Below are positions 46,906-56,136 of a DNA stretch of 64,000 nucleotides, in pieces. The stretch lies in contig NZ_LR134363.1 of NCBI RefSeq assembly GCF_900637295.1, forward strand, positions 2,790,001-2,854,000, written 5' to 3'. The DNA is from Actinomyces slackii (GTDB lineage: Bacteria; Actinomycetota; Actinomycetes; Actinomycetales; Actinomycetaceae). Every line of letters starts with the position of its first letter. Within the stretch, counting starts at the first letter, position 1. The translations under genes were made by a program, and so were the position numbers. The notes beneath the pieces are model-generated. The model did not search any database. It saw only the letters and a program-made list of their open reading frames with translations, and had not been told where the DNA came from.

Positions 46906-48200
46906 GCGCTGCGAGTCCTCTCTCCTGCTTTGTATGCGGCACTCAGTGTTCCCGATCCGGCCTCATAGCGGGGCTTGCCAATGCCCCGGACCGCATCGGC
47001 CTCGACGACCACGCGGCCGACCTCGGGAAGGGAGGGCACCTCGAACATGGCCTGGCCCAGGACCTCCTCCACGATGGAGGTCAGCCCGCGCGCACCGGTC
47101 TGGCGCTCCAGGGCCAGGGCGGCCACCGCCTCGATCGCCTCGCGGCTGAGCTCCAGCTCAACCCCGTCAAGGCTGAAGAGGTACTGGTACTGGGAGACCA
47201 GGGCGTTCTTGGGCTCGGTCATCACGCGCACCAGCTCGGGGACGCCGAGGTTCTGCACGGTGGCGATGACGGGAAGGCGGCCGATGAACTCGGGGATGAG
47301 GCCGAACTTGTGCAGATCCTCGGGGCGCACGGGAGAGGTGAACACGTCCTCGCCGCGCGCGGCGGACAGATCCGCGCCGAATCCCACGACCTGGGCGCCG
47401 GTCTCCTTGCGCTGGCGCGCCCTGACGATGTCCTCGATCCCAGCGAAGGCCCCCGCCGCGATGAACAGGACGTTGGTGGTGTCGATCTCCAGGAACTCCT
47501 GGTGGGGGTGCTTCCGCCCTCCCCCGGGCGGGACCGAGGCGGTGGTTCCCTCGATGATCTTCAGCAGTGCCTGCTGAACCCCCTCACCGGAGACATCCCG
47601 CGTGATCGAGGGGTTCTCCGCCTTGCGCCCGATCTTGTCGATCTCGTCGATGTAGATGATGCCCTTCTCAGCGCGCTTGACATCGCCATCAGCGGCCTGG
47701 ATGAGCTTGAGCAGGATGTTCTCCACGTCCTCGCCCACATATCCGGCCTCGGTCAGGGCCGTGGCATCCACGATGGCGAAGGGGACATCCAGCATGCGCG
47801 CCAGGGTGCGCGCCAGGTGGGTCTTGCCGGTGCCCGTGGGGCCCAGCAGGAGGATATTGGACTTGCCCAGCTCCAGGCCGTCGCCCTCCGCCACGGACCG
47901 CTCCCGGACCTGGACGCGCTTGTAATGGTTGTAAACGGCCACGCTCATGGCCCGCTTGGCGGCCTCCTGGCCGATGACGTACTCGTTGAGGAAGTCGAAG
48001 ATCTCCTGCGGCTTGGGCAGCTCCAGGGGCACGCCGGCGCCGGAGTCCCCCAATTCCTCATCGACGATCTCGTTGCACAGCTCGATGCACTCATCGCAGA
48101 TGTACACGCCCGGTCCGGCGATGAGCTTCTTGACCTGCTTCTGGCTCTTTCCGCAGAAGGAGCATTTGAGCAGGTCGACGCTCTCAGCGCTTCGCGCCAT
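46902..48200 (-). CDS. clpX: ATP-dependent Clp protease ATP-binding subunit ClpX
   Basis: This AAA+ unfoldase feeds ssrA-tagged and other proteins to ClpP. The protein has 432 residues. The N-terminal zinc-binding domain has four Cys (CSFCGK and CDECIELC). Walker A is GPTGTGKT and Walker B is [13 protein letters not shown] 48200 is placed by AGGAGG nine bases upstream, in preference to TTG 48206. It is transcribed separately from clpP1P2, which end at a strong terminator 149 bp upstream. Confidence 0.97.
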   Translation of the reverse strand: MARSAESVDLLKCSFCGKSQKQVKKLIAGPGVYICDECIELCNEIVDEELGDSGAGVPLELPKPQEIFDFLNEYVIGQEAAKRAMSVAVYNHYKRVQVRERSVAEGDGLELGKSNILLLGPTGTGKTHLARTLARMLDVPFAIVDATALTEAGYVGEDVENILLKLIQAADGDVKRAEKGIIYIDEIDKIGRKAENPSITRDVSGEGVQQALLKIIEGTTASVPPGGGRKHPHQEFLEIDTTNVLFIAAGAFAGIEDIVRARQRKETGAQVVGFGADLSAARGEDVFTSPVRPEDLHKFGLIPEFIGRLPVIATVQNLGVPELVRVMTEPKNALVSQYQYLFSLDGVELELSREAIEAVAALALERQTGARGLTSIVEEVLGQAMFEVPSLPEVGRVVVEADAVRGIGKPRYEAGSGTLSAAYKAGERTRSA

Positions 48201-48348
48201 GATCAATCTCCTCCTAGGTCATGTGATTTCCCGTTTCCAGTGCCCCAGCCTACGGGGGCGCCGTGCGGGGCGCGGCTGCGACACCGCGCTGTGTTCGCAT
48301 CGCAATATGCCACGTTCCTCACGTTGTGACTACCCCACAAGCGCCAAG

Positions 48349-48386
48349 GTGCCCGACGACGCAGACGGCGCTGCGTCGTCGGGCAC
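48349..48386 (-). terminator. Terminator after clpP1-clpP2
   Basis: A perfect 16-bp stem, GTGCCCGACGACGCAG (48349-48364) with its complement at 48371-48386 and a 6-base loop, 19 bp after the clpP2 stop. Confidence 0.9.
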
Positions 48387-48405
48387 GTCATGGCGGCCGG
48401 TCCGC

Positions 48406-49113
48406 TCAGGAGGCATGCGGTGAGGCGGGCGTCTTGCGGGAGGACAGGACCTGGTCGACGATCCCGTAGTCCAGTGCCGCCTGGGCGGTGAGGATCTTGT
48501 CCCGCTCCAGATCCCTGTGGATGAGGTCGCGGTCCCTGCCCGTGTGGGCCGCCAGGGTGTCCTCCAGCCAGGCGCGCATGCGGTCGATCTCGTCGGCGAC
48601 GATCTCGATGTCGCTGGCCTGGCCGTGCATGCCCTCCATGGCGGGCTGGTGGATGAGAACCCGGGCGTTGGGCAGGGCCAGGCGCTTGCCCGGCGCCCCG
48701 GCCGCCAGCAGCACGGCGGCCGCCGAGGCCGCCTGGCCCAGGCAGACGGTCTGAACCTGGGGCTTGATGTACTGCATGGTGTCGTAGATGGCGGTCAGGG
48801 CCGTGAAGGAGCCACCGGGGCTGTTGATGTACATGGTGATCAGCCCGTCGGGGTCCTGGGACTCCAGGACCAGGAGCTGGGCCATGATGTCATCGGCGGA
48901 GGCGTCGTCGACCTGGACCCCCATGAAGACGATGCGGTCCTCGAAGAGCTTGGCGTAGGGGTCCTGGCGCTTGAAGCCGTAGGCGGTGCGCTCCTCGAAC
49001 TGGGGCAGCACGTAGCGCGACTGGGGCAGCACCGGGGCGTGCCCAGTTGTGCCGGCCATGCCGGCCCGGGCCGTCTGGCGCGCGGCGGCCTCGAAGTAGG
49101 GGCGGGTGCTCAT
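48406..49113 (-). CDS. clpP2: ATP-dependent Clp protease proteolytic subunit ClpP2
   Basis: A 235-residue serine peptidase. Catalytic Ser is S130 (GQAASAAAVL) and His H155 (IHQPAMEG). It has a ~45-residue N-terminal propeptide-like extension before the folded core (QDPYAKLFEDRI). The start lies 3 bp after the clpP1 stop. Actinobacteria usually assemble ClpP1 and ClpP2 into one mixed tetradecamer. Confidence 0.95.
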   Translation of the reverse strand: MSTRPYFEAAARQTARAGMAGTTGHAPVLPQSRYVLPQFEERTAYGFKRQDPYAKLFEDRIVFMGVQVDDASADDIMAQLLVLESQDPDGLITMYINSPGGSFTALTAIYDTMQYIKPQVQTVCLGQAASAAAVLLAAGAPGKRLALPNARVLIHQPAMEGMHGQASDIEIVADEIDRMRAWLEDTLAAHTGRDRDLIHRDLERDKILTAQAALDYGIVDQVLSSRKTPASPHAS

Positions 49114-49116
49114 GGG

Positions 49117-49752
49117 TCAGTTCCCCCCGTTCTGCTGGCCGATCTCCCGGCTGGAGCGCACGATGTGGTCGACGAATCCGTACTCGAGGGCCTCCTGGGC
49201 GGAGAACCAGTGGTCGCGGTCGGAGTCGGCGATGATCTCCTCGACGGTGTGGCCGGTGTTGGCAGCCGTGATCTCGGCCAGCTCCTGCTTCATCTTGATG
49301 ATGAGGTCGGCGTTGATGCGGATATCCGTGGCCGACCCGCCCGCTCCGCCCGAGGGCTGATGCATGAGCACCCGGGCATGGGGGGTCAGGTAGCGCTTGC
49401 CCTTGGCGCCGGCGGTCAGCAGGTGCTGGCCCATGGAGGCGGCCAGGCCCGTGGCCACAGTGGCCACATCGGGCTGGACGTACTGCATGGTGTCGTAGAT
49501 GGCCATGCCGGCCGTCACCGACCCGCCCGGGCTGTTGATGTAGAGGTAGATGTCCCGCTCGGGGTCCTCGGCGGCCAGCAGGAGCATCTGGGCGCAGATG
49601 GCATTGGCATTGTCATCGCGCACCTCCGATCCCAGCCAGATGATGCGCTCCTTGAGGAGCCGGTTGTAGATGGAGTCGGTCAGGCCCAGGCCCGCGCCGC
49701 TGGTGTCAGCCGCCATGGGGCCGGCGCCCGGCGGAATGTGGAGCTCGCTCAC
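49117..49752 (-). CDS. clpP1: ATP-dependent Clp protease proteolytic subunit ClpP1
   Basis: A 211-residue serine peptidase. S106 (GLAASMGQH) and H131 (MHQPSGG) are catalytic, with the acid in the DRDHW segment. It is first gene of the clpP1-clpP2 operon. AAGGAC lies upstream of the GTG start. It partners with ClpX and, with the tmRNA system encoded 4 kb away, degrades tagged proteins. Confidence 0.95.
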   Translation of the reverse strand: MSELHIPPGAGPMAADTSGAGLGLTDSIYNRLLKERIIWLGSEVRDDNANAICAQMLLLAAEDPERDIYLYINSPGGSVTAGMAIYDTMQYVQPDVATVATGLAASMGQHLLTAGAKGKRYLTPHARVLMHQPSGGAGGSATDIRINADLIIKMKQELAEITAANTGHTVEEIIADSDRDHWFSAQEALEYGFVDHIVRSSREIGQQNGGN

Positions 49753-50063
49753 GTCAGTCCTTCCGTATGGATGATGCCAACGCTAACCCGGGGGCGGGGA
49801 GGACCATGCCCGCGCTGCCGGTCTTTTCGCCCACGGCGCAGGTCACCGCGGCCCGTTCTTCCGGTGCCGCCGGCAGGGCCTGCCGGGATCCGGTCGGCCC
49901 GCATGACATGCTCGGAGCACTACCCGCCACGGCGTCGTGACCGGGCCTGTCCTGGCCGGTAACGTCTGCTGTGGCACCCGCCGTGGGGCCGGCCGCGCCC
50001 GGCCCCGCCGATCCGGCCGCAGCGCGGCCCTCATCCCGAGCCCGCACCCGCCAAGGAGTCCTC

Positions 50064-50405
50064 ATGCCCACCACCCCCGTCTCCGAATCGCTGTTCTGCC
50101 TGGACCTGGCCCAGAATCTGCCGGTCAGCCAGGAGGCCACCACCTCCCGGGTCGTGATCAACAACGACCTGCTGCGCACTGTCATCTTCACCTTCGACGC
50201 CGGCCAGCTCCTGACCAAGCACTCCTCGCCCAGGGCGGTGGTGGTCACGGTGCTGGAGGGCGAGATGGACTTCAGCATCGGCGATGAGCAGGAGCGCACC
50301 GAGCGCATGCGCGCAGGCGACGTGCTCTACCTGGCCCCGCACGAGCCCCACGCCCTGACGGCGGCGACCGCCTGTCGGATGCAGCTGGTCATGGTCGACG
50401 TCTAG
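50064..50405 (+). CDS. Cupin-domain protein
   Basis: A 113-residue small beta-barrel protein. The two cupin motifs are recognisable: LLTKHSSPRAVVVTVLEGEMDF with a His, and GDVLYLAPHEPHALTA with two His. The putative metal ligands lie in these His and Glu residues. AAGGAG lies 5 bases before the ATG. It stands alone, divergent from clpP1, at the edge of the decayed region. The substrate is unknown. Confidence 0.85.
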   Translation: MPTTPVSESLFCLDLAQNLPVSQEATTSRVVINNDLLRTVIFTFDAGQLLTKHSSPRAVVVTVLEGEMDFSIGDEQERTERMRAGDVLYLAPHEPHALTAATACRMQLVMVDV

Positions 50406-50435
50406 CCGTACTGACCGGAGGCGTTGATCGGGTGG

Positions 50436-50640
50436 TCAGCTGCGGTCGATGCCGACGCTGGTGGCAGTGATCTTCCCGACCGCGGCAGCGGCGAGATCCG
50501 AGTAGGGCGCATCGGGGGCTGCGGCAACGGCGGCCAGGAGCGAGAGAGCCTGAGCATCCGTGAGGGTCACCGGCGGCAGCGCTCCCCTGCGAAGAAGCCC
50601 GTACCCACCGCCGGGGCCCGGCCTCGACCCTCAGGACCCC
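50436..50640 (-). pseudogene. Fragment of a WYL/DeoR-type transcriptional regulator
   Basis: A minus-strand frame ending at 50436 encodes RPGPGGGYGLLRRGALPPV followed by TLTDAQALSLLAAVAAAPDAPYSD and ends shortly after. The Gly-Gly-Gly-Tyr and LPP-x-x-LT pattern is what follows the HTH in YafY/WYL regulators (GPGGGYRL...LPPLMLT). Both the HTH and the WYL domain are missing, and an in-frame stop closes the frame just upstream. A relic, not a working gene. Confidence 0.45.
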
Positions 50641-50769
50641 CAACGCACGGCACGAACGCTCGACGACCAGGCTGACGCCATCGCCGACGTGCTTGATGAG
50701 CTGGGTGGCGATGCCGTCCTGGTGGCGCACAGTGGCGCGAACGGGCCCGTGAGCCTGGGGGCGTGTTGA
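50630..50769 (+). pseudogene. Fragment of an alpha/beta-hydrolase gene
   Basis: The plus-strand frame reads TLDDQADAIADVLDELGG then DAVLVAHSGANGPVSL, the helix plus nucleophile-elbow region of alpha/beta hydrolases (GHSxG-like AHSGAN), then stops at 50769. The N-terminal strands and C-terminal half are absent. It may overlap the WYL relic; the boundary near 50630-50640 is a likely rearrangement junction. Confidence 0.4.
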
Positions 50770-50815
50770 CTGTTCTGTGTAAGCCTTCTTGGAAGGACTG
50801 ACACACTGATTGAGG

Positions 50816-51091
50816 GTGACTGATGAGACGACTCCCGCTCCTGCTTCGGGCGCGGAGGTGGCTCGAGCGCTTCGGGACTCCGGGGCCCTGGATGAGCTGT
50901 TCGAGCGGATCGAGGACGGCTCTGTGCCGCTGACGGGCTCTGATGGCCTCCTGCCCGCCTTGCTCAAGGACTCCTTGGAGGCCGGGCTGCGCGCCGAGCT
51001 TGATGACCACCTGGGCTATGCCAAGGGCGAGCCCACGACTGCGGCTCGCGGAAACGCTCGCAATGGCACCACTGCCAAGACCGTGGACTGA
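50816..51091 (+). pseudogene. IS256-family transposase, N-terminal remnant
   Basis: About 91 residues match the start of IS256-type (Mutator) transposases: LLPALLKDSLEAGLRAELDD, HLGYAKGEP and NARNGTTAKTV. The family protein is ~400 residues, so the DDE catalytic domain is missing. GTGTTGACTGTTCTGTGTAAG at 50762-50782 may be part of the left terminal repeat. Truncation occurs at 51091, next to the IS1380 remnant. Confidence 0.8.
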
Positions 51092-51209
51092 CAGGTGGGC
51101 TCTTTTGAGACCGGTGGTCCCCCGGGATCGGGCCGGGACGTTCACCCCGCGCCTGATGCGCAACGGTGCAGCGGCGCATGGACGGGCTGGATGCGATGAT
51201 CATCGGGCC

Positions 51210-52142
51210 TTACCCCCGCATGCCGGCTGGCCAGCCCGACAGGTCCAGCAGATCGGTGATCTCCGCGATATCCGCGCCATCCCTGGGCTGGCCATCAGCG
51301 TTGTAGACCGGGGCCCAAGCCTGGGAAGGGGTGGCGGCGTAGATCTGGGGCGTGTGGTGGGGCAGGGCAAAGCCCACGCTGTAGGCCACGCGCCGCCGGG
51401 TCAGGGCCCCGATCGTGGCCTTGGTGCCCCCAGCCCCACCTGATCCAAAGCCTGGCCGATGATCTGCTGATGATCAGCCGCGGTGTTGGCCCCGGCGTTA
51501 CCCGCACGCAGCATGATCGCCGCGCACTGACCACCACCGGCTCGGCCGTGGTCGATCCACGCCGTCAGCGGGTGGAACCCATAACCCCGCTTGAAGGTCG
51601 GGGCCGCGCCCTCCTTCTCAGAGTGCACATTGACCAAGGTGGCATCAATATCGATCACCAGGGGCCGGGCCGCCGAGGCGCCCGCCCCCCGGGGCGTGCT
51701 CGCCGGCCAACTTCCACACCCGGGCCCGGGCCCGGGCGCGCGCCCGGGCCACGGCCCGCTCCACCGCAGCGACATCCTTGGCCAAATCCCCGACCAGCCG
51801 CGAGACCGTCGGGACCGAGGCCACCGGGCCGAAGACCTCCGCCTGGCCGCGAAGCAGGGCCAGGTCCGACACGCAATCCCCGCCCAGGGCCAGCGACAGG
51901 GCCAGATCACAGACGATCTTGCCCGGATCATGCACCGCCCCATCACGCCGCCACGGCTCCAGCGCCCGGGACAGCCCCAGCCCCAGGCCCGCAGCACGGA
52001 TCGTCTCAGCCACCAGCCCCGCCCCGGCCAGCCCCACCGCATTGACCTCACCAGCCTGGACCCCCACCCGCGGGTACAACCCGGTACCATTCACCACGAA
52101 GGTGTCCTTTCCCTGGAATGATCGGATCTCGACAACCCGCAT
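51210..52142 (-). pseudogene. IS1380-family transposase, frameshifted and truncated
   Basis: Three consecutive frames together give an IS1380 transposase N-terminal to middle part: GLYPRVGVQAGEVNAVGLAG in frame one; VIDIDATLVNVHSEKEGAAP (the first catalytic Asp region) in frame two; then GAGGTKATIGALTRRRVAYS and DLLDLSGWPAGMRG in frame three. The first shift lies in a G/C run near 51690. The second, near 51440, looks like a small deletion. The frame stops at 51210, far short of the usual ~450 residues. Non-functional. Confidence 0.85.
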
Positions 52143-52295
52143 TATCCCAGGCGAAACGGCACCTTCACCACATCCCCACACCCCAACAACGAAAACCCGA
52201 GGCTAGAAGAACGAGCAATGCACAGCGAGACGCAGCGGCATTCATCAAAGTGATCCGTAGACCTGCCGCCGTCAACGGAATGATAAAATGCAGGC

Positions 52296-53000
52296 GTGAC
52301 TGGTATACCCTCCCCTGTGGACGTACTGTTCAACACGCTGCTATTACTAGGCGTTCCCTTCATGATACTGCTCCCGCTCAACGTCGCCCTTCAGATCGCC
52401 GATTGGTGGAAGATGGGACAACGGCTGGGAGCCGGCATGCGGAACGTGAGAGAGACTGCTGCGGTGCTCGCACGTCGACGCCCCGTGCGTCTTGTCGTGT
52501 TCGCTCTGCTGCAGTCGCTGCTGGCGGCACTCGTCTACTCAGCTTTCACGTTAGCGCACGCCATGGACGTGTCGGACACAGCCGGAAGGAGTATCTCTGA
52601 CGGGAGCTCATTCACATGGACTCAACTGTGGATGACCATCACAACATACTCGACGACCGCCGAGCTTCCACACCGGGCCTTCCTTGGGGCGATGGGGTGG
52701 CTGATCGCCCTGAATATCGCGCATCTAGCACGTTCACGGCTAGTGGTTCGCATCCTGACGATGCCAGTAGACCTCATCGCCGCCCTGGCGTGGGGCTCCG
52801 GACTCGCAATCGGTGTCGTAGGACTGATGGTCCTCAGTCTTGCAACCTGGATGCACAGCCCCGGATACAACGTGGGAATGGTATCGTTGTACGCAGCATG
52901 GGTGATCATCCTCTGGGGAATTGCCGTCGTCCTCCCCGAATGCGTGATTCAAGCCGATCAGTTATACAGCCAGGATGCTCAGCCTCAGGTACCTCAATAG
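52296..53000 (+). CDS. Multi-pass membrane protein of unknown function, lower GC
   Basis: I do not recognise this 234-residue protein. About five hydrophobic segments are visible: VDVLFNTLLLLGVPFMILLP, LVVFALLQSLLAALVYSAF, AFLGAMGWLIALNIAHL, VDLIAALAWGSGLAIGVVGL and VSLYAAWVIILWGIAVVL. Base composition is visibly lower in GC than the neighbours, with AT-ending codons. GTG 52296 is six bases after TAAAAT (52284-52289), a good -10, so a leaderless mRNA is likely. It lies between transposase relics and the ssrA 3' end, so horizontal origin is plausible. Confidence 0.6.
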   Translation: MTGIPSPVDVLFNTLLLLGVPFMILLPLNVALQIADWWKMGQRLGAGMRNVRETAAVLARRRPVRLVVFALLQSLLAALVYSAFTLAHAMDVSDTAGRSISDGSSFTWTQLWMTITTYSTTAELPHRAFLGAMGWLIALNIAHLARSRLVVRILTMPVDLIAALAWGSGLAIGVVGLMVLSLATWMHSPGYNVGMVSLYAAWVIILWGIAVVLPECVIQADQLYSQDAQPQVPQ

Positions 53001-53102
53001 TCACTGTGGCGTGCGTCAACACGATGATCGCCGATGCCAACCCCATCCGCTCCACCTGGGCGCGCAAGCTCGAACAGCGCGACTGACGGCGGGCGCGAGA
53101 AC

Positions 53103-53132
53103 GCCCCTGCAGTCCGAGAGGACCACAGGGGC
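53103..53132 (-). terminator. Terminator of ssrA
   Basis: GCCCCTG (53103-53109) and CAGGGGC (53126-53132) enclose a further GTCC/GGAC pairing. The hairpin begins seven bases beyond the tmRNA 3' end. Confidence 0.75.
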
Positions 53133-53138
53133 GTCACA

Positions 53139-53508
53139 GGTGGAGATGGGGGGAATCGAACCCCCGTCCGACGGGCATGCAACAGGACTTCTCCGGGTGC
53201 AGCTCGCTGGTGATTTTCTCAGCCCCGGCGTCTCACGCGAGCAAGGACGCCGACGGGCTCAGTCGATGAGGAGTCCCGAGAAACCTACCGACACGGTTCC
53301 TCAGCAGTGGCTCCCTAGATGACGCCAGGAACCGGGGCGGAAGCGCTCCCCGGGCTGACGGACTTCGAGGCTCGCTCAGGCGGCGAGGGCGAAGTCGGTG
53401 CGAGTGTTATCGGCACCTATTGGTTCGCACAGAGCGTTGACGAGATGACTGTGCATCCTCGACCCGCTTCCCCTGAACCCATGACCGTCGTCGAAACCGA
53501 TCATCCCC
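53139..53508 (-). ncRNA. ssrA: Transfer-messenger RNA (tmRNA)
   Basis: A one-piece tmRNA. The 5' end GGGGATGATCGGTTTCGACG pairs with the 3' acceptor CATCTCC (one G-U), and the T-arm reads GGGGGTTCGATTCCCCC. The tag frame starts at GCC (53414) and reads ADNTRTDFALAA, ending TGA at 53376; the LAA end is the ClpXP degron. The encoded 3' end is CC-T rather than CCA, so CCA completion by nucleotidyltransferase is likely. It rescues stalled ribosomes with SmpB, encoded 1.9 kb upstream on the same strand. Its 3' end borders a decayed accessory patch. Confidence 0.97.
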
Positions 53509-53528
53509 TATGGAGTTGTCACCGCCCC

Positions 53529-55346
53529 CTATGCGGGGCGATGGCGAGGACGCAGTCTATCAGCCCAGGAGGATCGGGGTCCAGCAAGGCCGACCAGGGC
53601 CTCCAGGGCCTCGACGCTCGCCGACTCCCCCACCAGCCAGGCCGGCAGCCCCTGGGACTGCGCCTCGCCCCCGGAGCGACGGTAGGCATCCAGGAGCCGG
53701 TCGGCACAGCCCATGGCCGCCGCCCACACCAGATGCTCCTCCAGGCGCCACCGCCCCCGGGGCTCCGGGTCCTGGTCGCCGAGGGACTCCAGGTAGCGCC
53801 GGTAGGCGATCGCCTGGTGCCGCAGACGCTCGCCGTCGGCGGAGCGCACCGGCAGGAGGAATCCGGCGCTGACCGCCACCGCCCCCAGGGCCAGAGGGGG
53901 CAGGGCCCACAGGATGGACATGCCCGCCGCGATCAGCCCGGCCACGGCCGCGGCGCTCAACACGATGAGGCCGGTTCCCACCAGCGCCCAGCTCAGGCGC
54001 TGTCTGCTGGGGGGCACGGTCAGCAGACCGCGGTGGATGGCAGCGGCCTCCAGGTCGATGCGCGTCACCGTCAAGGCTCGCCTCCACCGCTCCTGATCGC
54101 GGGGAAGCACCACCTCCTCGCCATCCTCGAACAGCGCCTCCAGAAGAGCGGCCTCATAGTCCTGAGCCCGCTGCCCGGTGGCTCCCCCGAGGCGGCTCAG
54201 GCGCCAGCCGCACCGGTCCTGTTGGGCCACAGGCCCGCGTGCCTCAACAGTGAGCCCGCCGCGATCGGCCAGGTCCAGGATCGTGGCCATGGCCCCGCTG
54301 TCCCCGCCGACTCCCAGCAGCGCCGAGACCACCCCGGGCGCGACTCCTGAGGGGGGCTTGGCGGTGACCTCCTGGCCGTCGTCGGCCGTGCGCAGGCCGG
54401 GCACGGTCCCGATGGCCCGCGCCGCCGCGGATCGGCGCCTGAGGATCCAGGCGGCCAGTCCCCCGGCGAGCAGCAGGCTCAGGCCCACCGAGCCACCGAT
54501 GGTCAGCATGGAGGGCTGGACAAGCGACACGAGGTCGCGCCGCGAGACGAGTCGGGGCTCGGCTGTGGCCTCCAGGGTCCCGGTGGGCCACACCACACTC
54601 ACTGTCAGGCCCTCCTCGGCTCCCAGTCTCTTTTCAGTGATCTCCACCTCGGACTCGTGGATCGCCAGGCCCGGGCAGTCCCCATGCCCATCGCGCTGGC
54701 AGGTGGCGGACAGGATCGCCGCGGGCCCTGTCATGCGGATGCTCGCCGAGTCGATCCGGGAGGACAGTGCGCCGTCGATCAGGGCATCCCAGGCGAGCTC
54801 ATCACCGCGGGCCGTACCGGGGTCGGTCAGTCCCGACACCGTCCAGCTGATCGTGTACTGGTGCTCACCGGTCACCGGCGAGTCGGGCCGGCCCACGCGC
54901 AGGGTCAGGCGGCCATCGCGGCTCTCGGCGGCAATATCAGTGGGAGCCCCGGTGCGCGAGGAGGCGCTCAGCTCGGCGTAGCTCAGCACCGCCTCGTGGT
55001 GGGGGTCGGCGGCCAGGGTGCGCCGCTCGGGCAGGGTGATGACCGGGCCGACGCCGCCATCCGACCCCAGGTCGAGCCGGATGTCCCAGGTCACTCGGGC
55101 GATGCCGTCGGATTCGACGAGGGCATCGACCTCCAGCGAGGTCACGGTCCACTCCCCCGGGTCGGCGGCGGTTGAGGCTCCAGGCAGGGCGAGCAGGCCC
55201 ACCACCGTGGTCAGCATGCTGACCAGGAGCACCGGAACAACCGCCCTGCGGCGGGCGGCGGCATGCTGCCAAGCCCTCACCTCAGGGCGGGGTGACGGGC
55301 CAGACTTCAGCGCAGGAACGTCGGGATGGCCGGTGACGGAGTCCAT
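53529..55346 (-). CDS. DUF2207-type predicted membrane protein
   Basis: A 605-residue protein. A leader/first membrane segment ([19 protein letters not shown]) is followed by an extracellular beta-rich domain typical of DUF2207 (~65-275). A second membrane segment is [20 protein letters not shown], then a cytoplasmic region ([12 protein letters not shown], the DUF2207 C-terminal helix-strand block). Two close membrane segments follow near 470-510. The function of the family is unknown. It lies between smpB and ssrA, all on the same strand, and stops 20 bp before the tmRNA 5' end, so it may carry the ssrA promoter in its 3' end. Confidence 0.8.
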   Translation of the reverse strand: MDSVTGHPDVPALKSGPSPRPEVRAWQHAAARRRAVVPVLLVSMLTTVVGLLALPGASTAADPGEWTVTSLEVDALVESDGIARVTWDIRLDLGSDGGVGPVITLPERRTLAADPHHEAVLSYAELSASSRTGAPTDIAAESRDGRLTLRVGRPDSPVTGEHQYTISWTVSGLTDPGTARGDELAWDALIDGALSSRIDSASIRMTGPAAILSATCQRDGHGDCPGLAIHESEVEITEKRLGAEEGLTVSVVWPTGTLEATAEPRLVSRRDLVSLVQPSMLTIGGSVGLSLLLAGGLAAWILRRRSAAARAIGTVPGLRTADDGQEVTAKPPSGVAPGVVSALLGVGGDSGAMATILDLADRGGLTVEARGPVAQQDRCGWRLSRLGGATGQRAQDYEAALLEALFEDGEEVVLPRDQERWRRALTVTRIDLEAAAIHRGLLTVPPSRQRLSWALVGTGLIVLSAAAVAGLIAAGMSILWALPPLALGAVAVSAGFLLPVRSADGERLRHQAIAYRRYLESLGDQDPEPRGRWRLEEHLVWAAAMGCADRLLDAYRRSGGEAQSQGLPAWLVGESASVEALEALVGLAGPRSSWADRLRPRHRPA

Positions 55347-55409
55347 GCCCCGACCCTACGGCCCGCTCCGTGAGAATCCGGGATGCCCGGCGGGCGTGGC
55401 AGGCCGGGC

Positions 55410-55958
55410 TCAGCCCCGACGGCGATTGGCCGCGGCCATGGCGCGCGCCGCCTCGCGCTTGTCCTGGGCCTCGCGCAGGGCCTGGCGCTTGTCCCAGTCC
55501 TGCTTGCCTCGGGCCAGGGCGATCTCGATCTTGGCCCGCCCGCCGACGAAGTAGAGCTCCAGGGGAACCACGGTGTAGCCCTTGGCCTGGACGCGCATGG
55601 CCAGGCGCTCCAGCTCACCGCGGTGGAGCAGCAGCTTTCGCTTGCGCCGCGGGGTGTGGTTGTTCCAGGTCCCCTGGAGGTACTCGGGAATGTGCGCGCC
55701 CTGGAGCCAGGCCTCGCCGTGGCGGTCGATCTCGATCCAGGCCTCCGTCAGGGAGGCCCGACCCATGCGCAGCGCCTTGACCTCGGTGCCGGTCAGCACC
55801 AGGCCCGCCTCATAGCGGTCCTCAATGAAGTAGTCGTGCGTGGCCTTCTTGTTGCGGGCGATGGTCTTGTGGGCATCGGAGGCGGCCTTGGCCCGCTGAC
55901 CCGGGGTGGGCTTCCTGGGCGCCCCGGCCTGCGTGGACCGAGAGGTCTTGGGGGGCAT
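55410..55958 (-). CDS. smpB: SsrA-binding protein SmpB
   Basis: It binds tmRNA and delivers it to stalled ribosomes. The protein has 182 residues. Family blocks include [38 protein letters not shown], the [12 protein letters not shown] region and the C-terminal [18 protein letters not shown] tail, which enters the empty mRNA channel. A ~30-residue basic N-terminal extension is present. GGAAGGACAGGCCC precedes the ATG. Confidence 0.97.
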   Translation of the reverse strand: MPPKTSRSTQAGAPRKPTPGQRAKAASDAHKTIARNKKATHDYFIEDRYEAGLVLTGTEVKALRMGRASLTEAWIEIDRHGEAWLQGAHIPEYLQGTWNNHTPRRKRKLLLHRGELERLAMRVQAKGYTVVPLELYFVGGRAKIEIALARGKQDWDKRQALREAQDKREAARAMAAANRRRG

Positions 55959-56136
55959 GGGCCTGTCCTTCCGCTGGTATACGACTCACGCGCTGGGCGA
56001 GAGCCAGAGTCTACGCCGACGGCGCCCCCGGCCAAACCGGTCGCGCGCCTGGATGGTCGACTGGATGGTCGACGGCGCACCGCGGTCCTGCGCCGCGTCC
56101 TGCCGGGCCGACATCATCGCCGGGCGGGCGGGGAGG

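Noticed and set aside
48201-48348. ClgR-type operator upstream of clpX.
   Set aside because: CGC/GCG half-sites occur but not with the expected spacing and symmetry.
53139-53170. Duplicate tmRNA 3' end (att site) in the decayed patch.
   Set aside because: I searched 50.4-53.1 kb by eye for the ATCGAACCCCC segment and saw no second copy.
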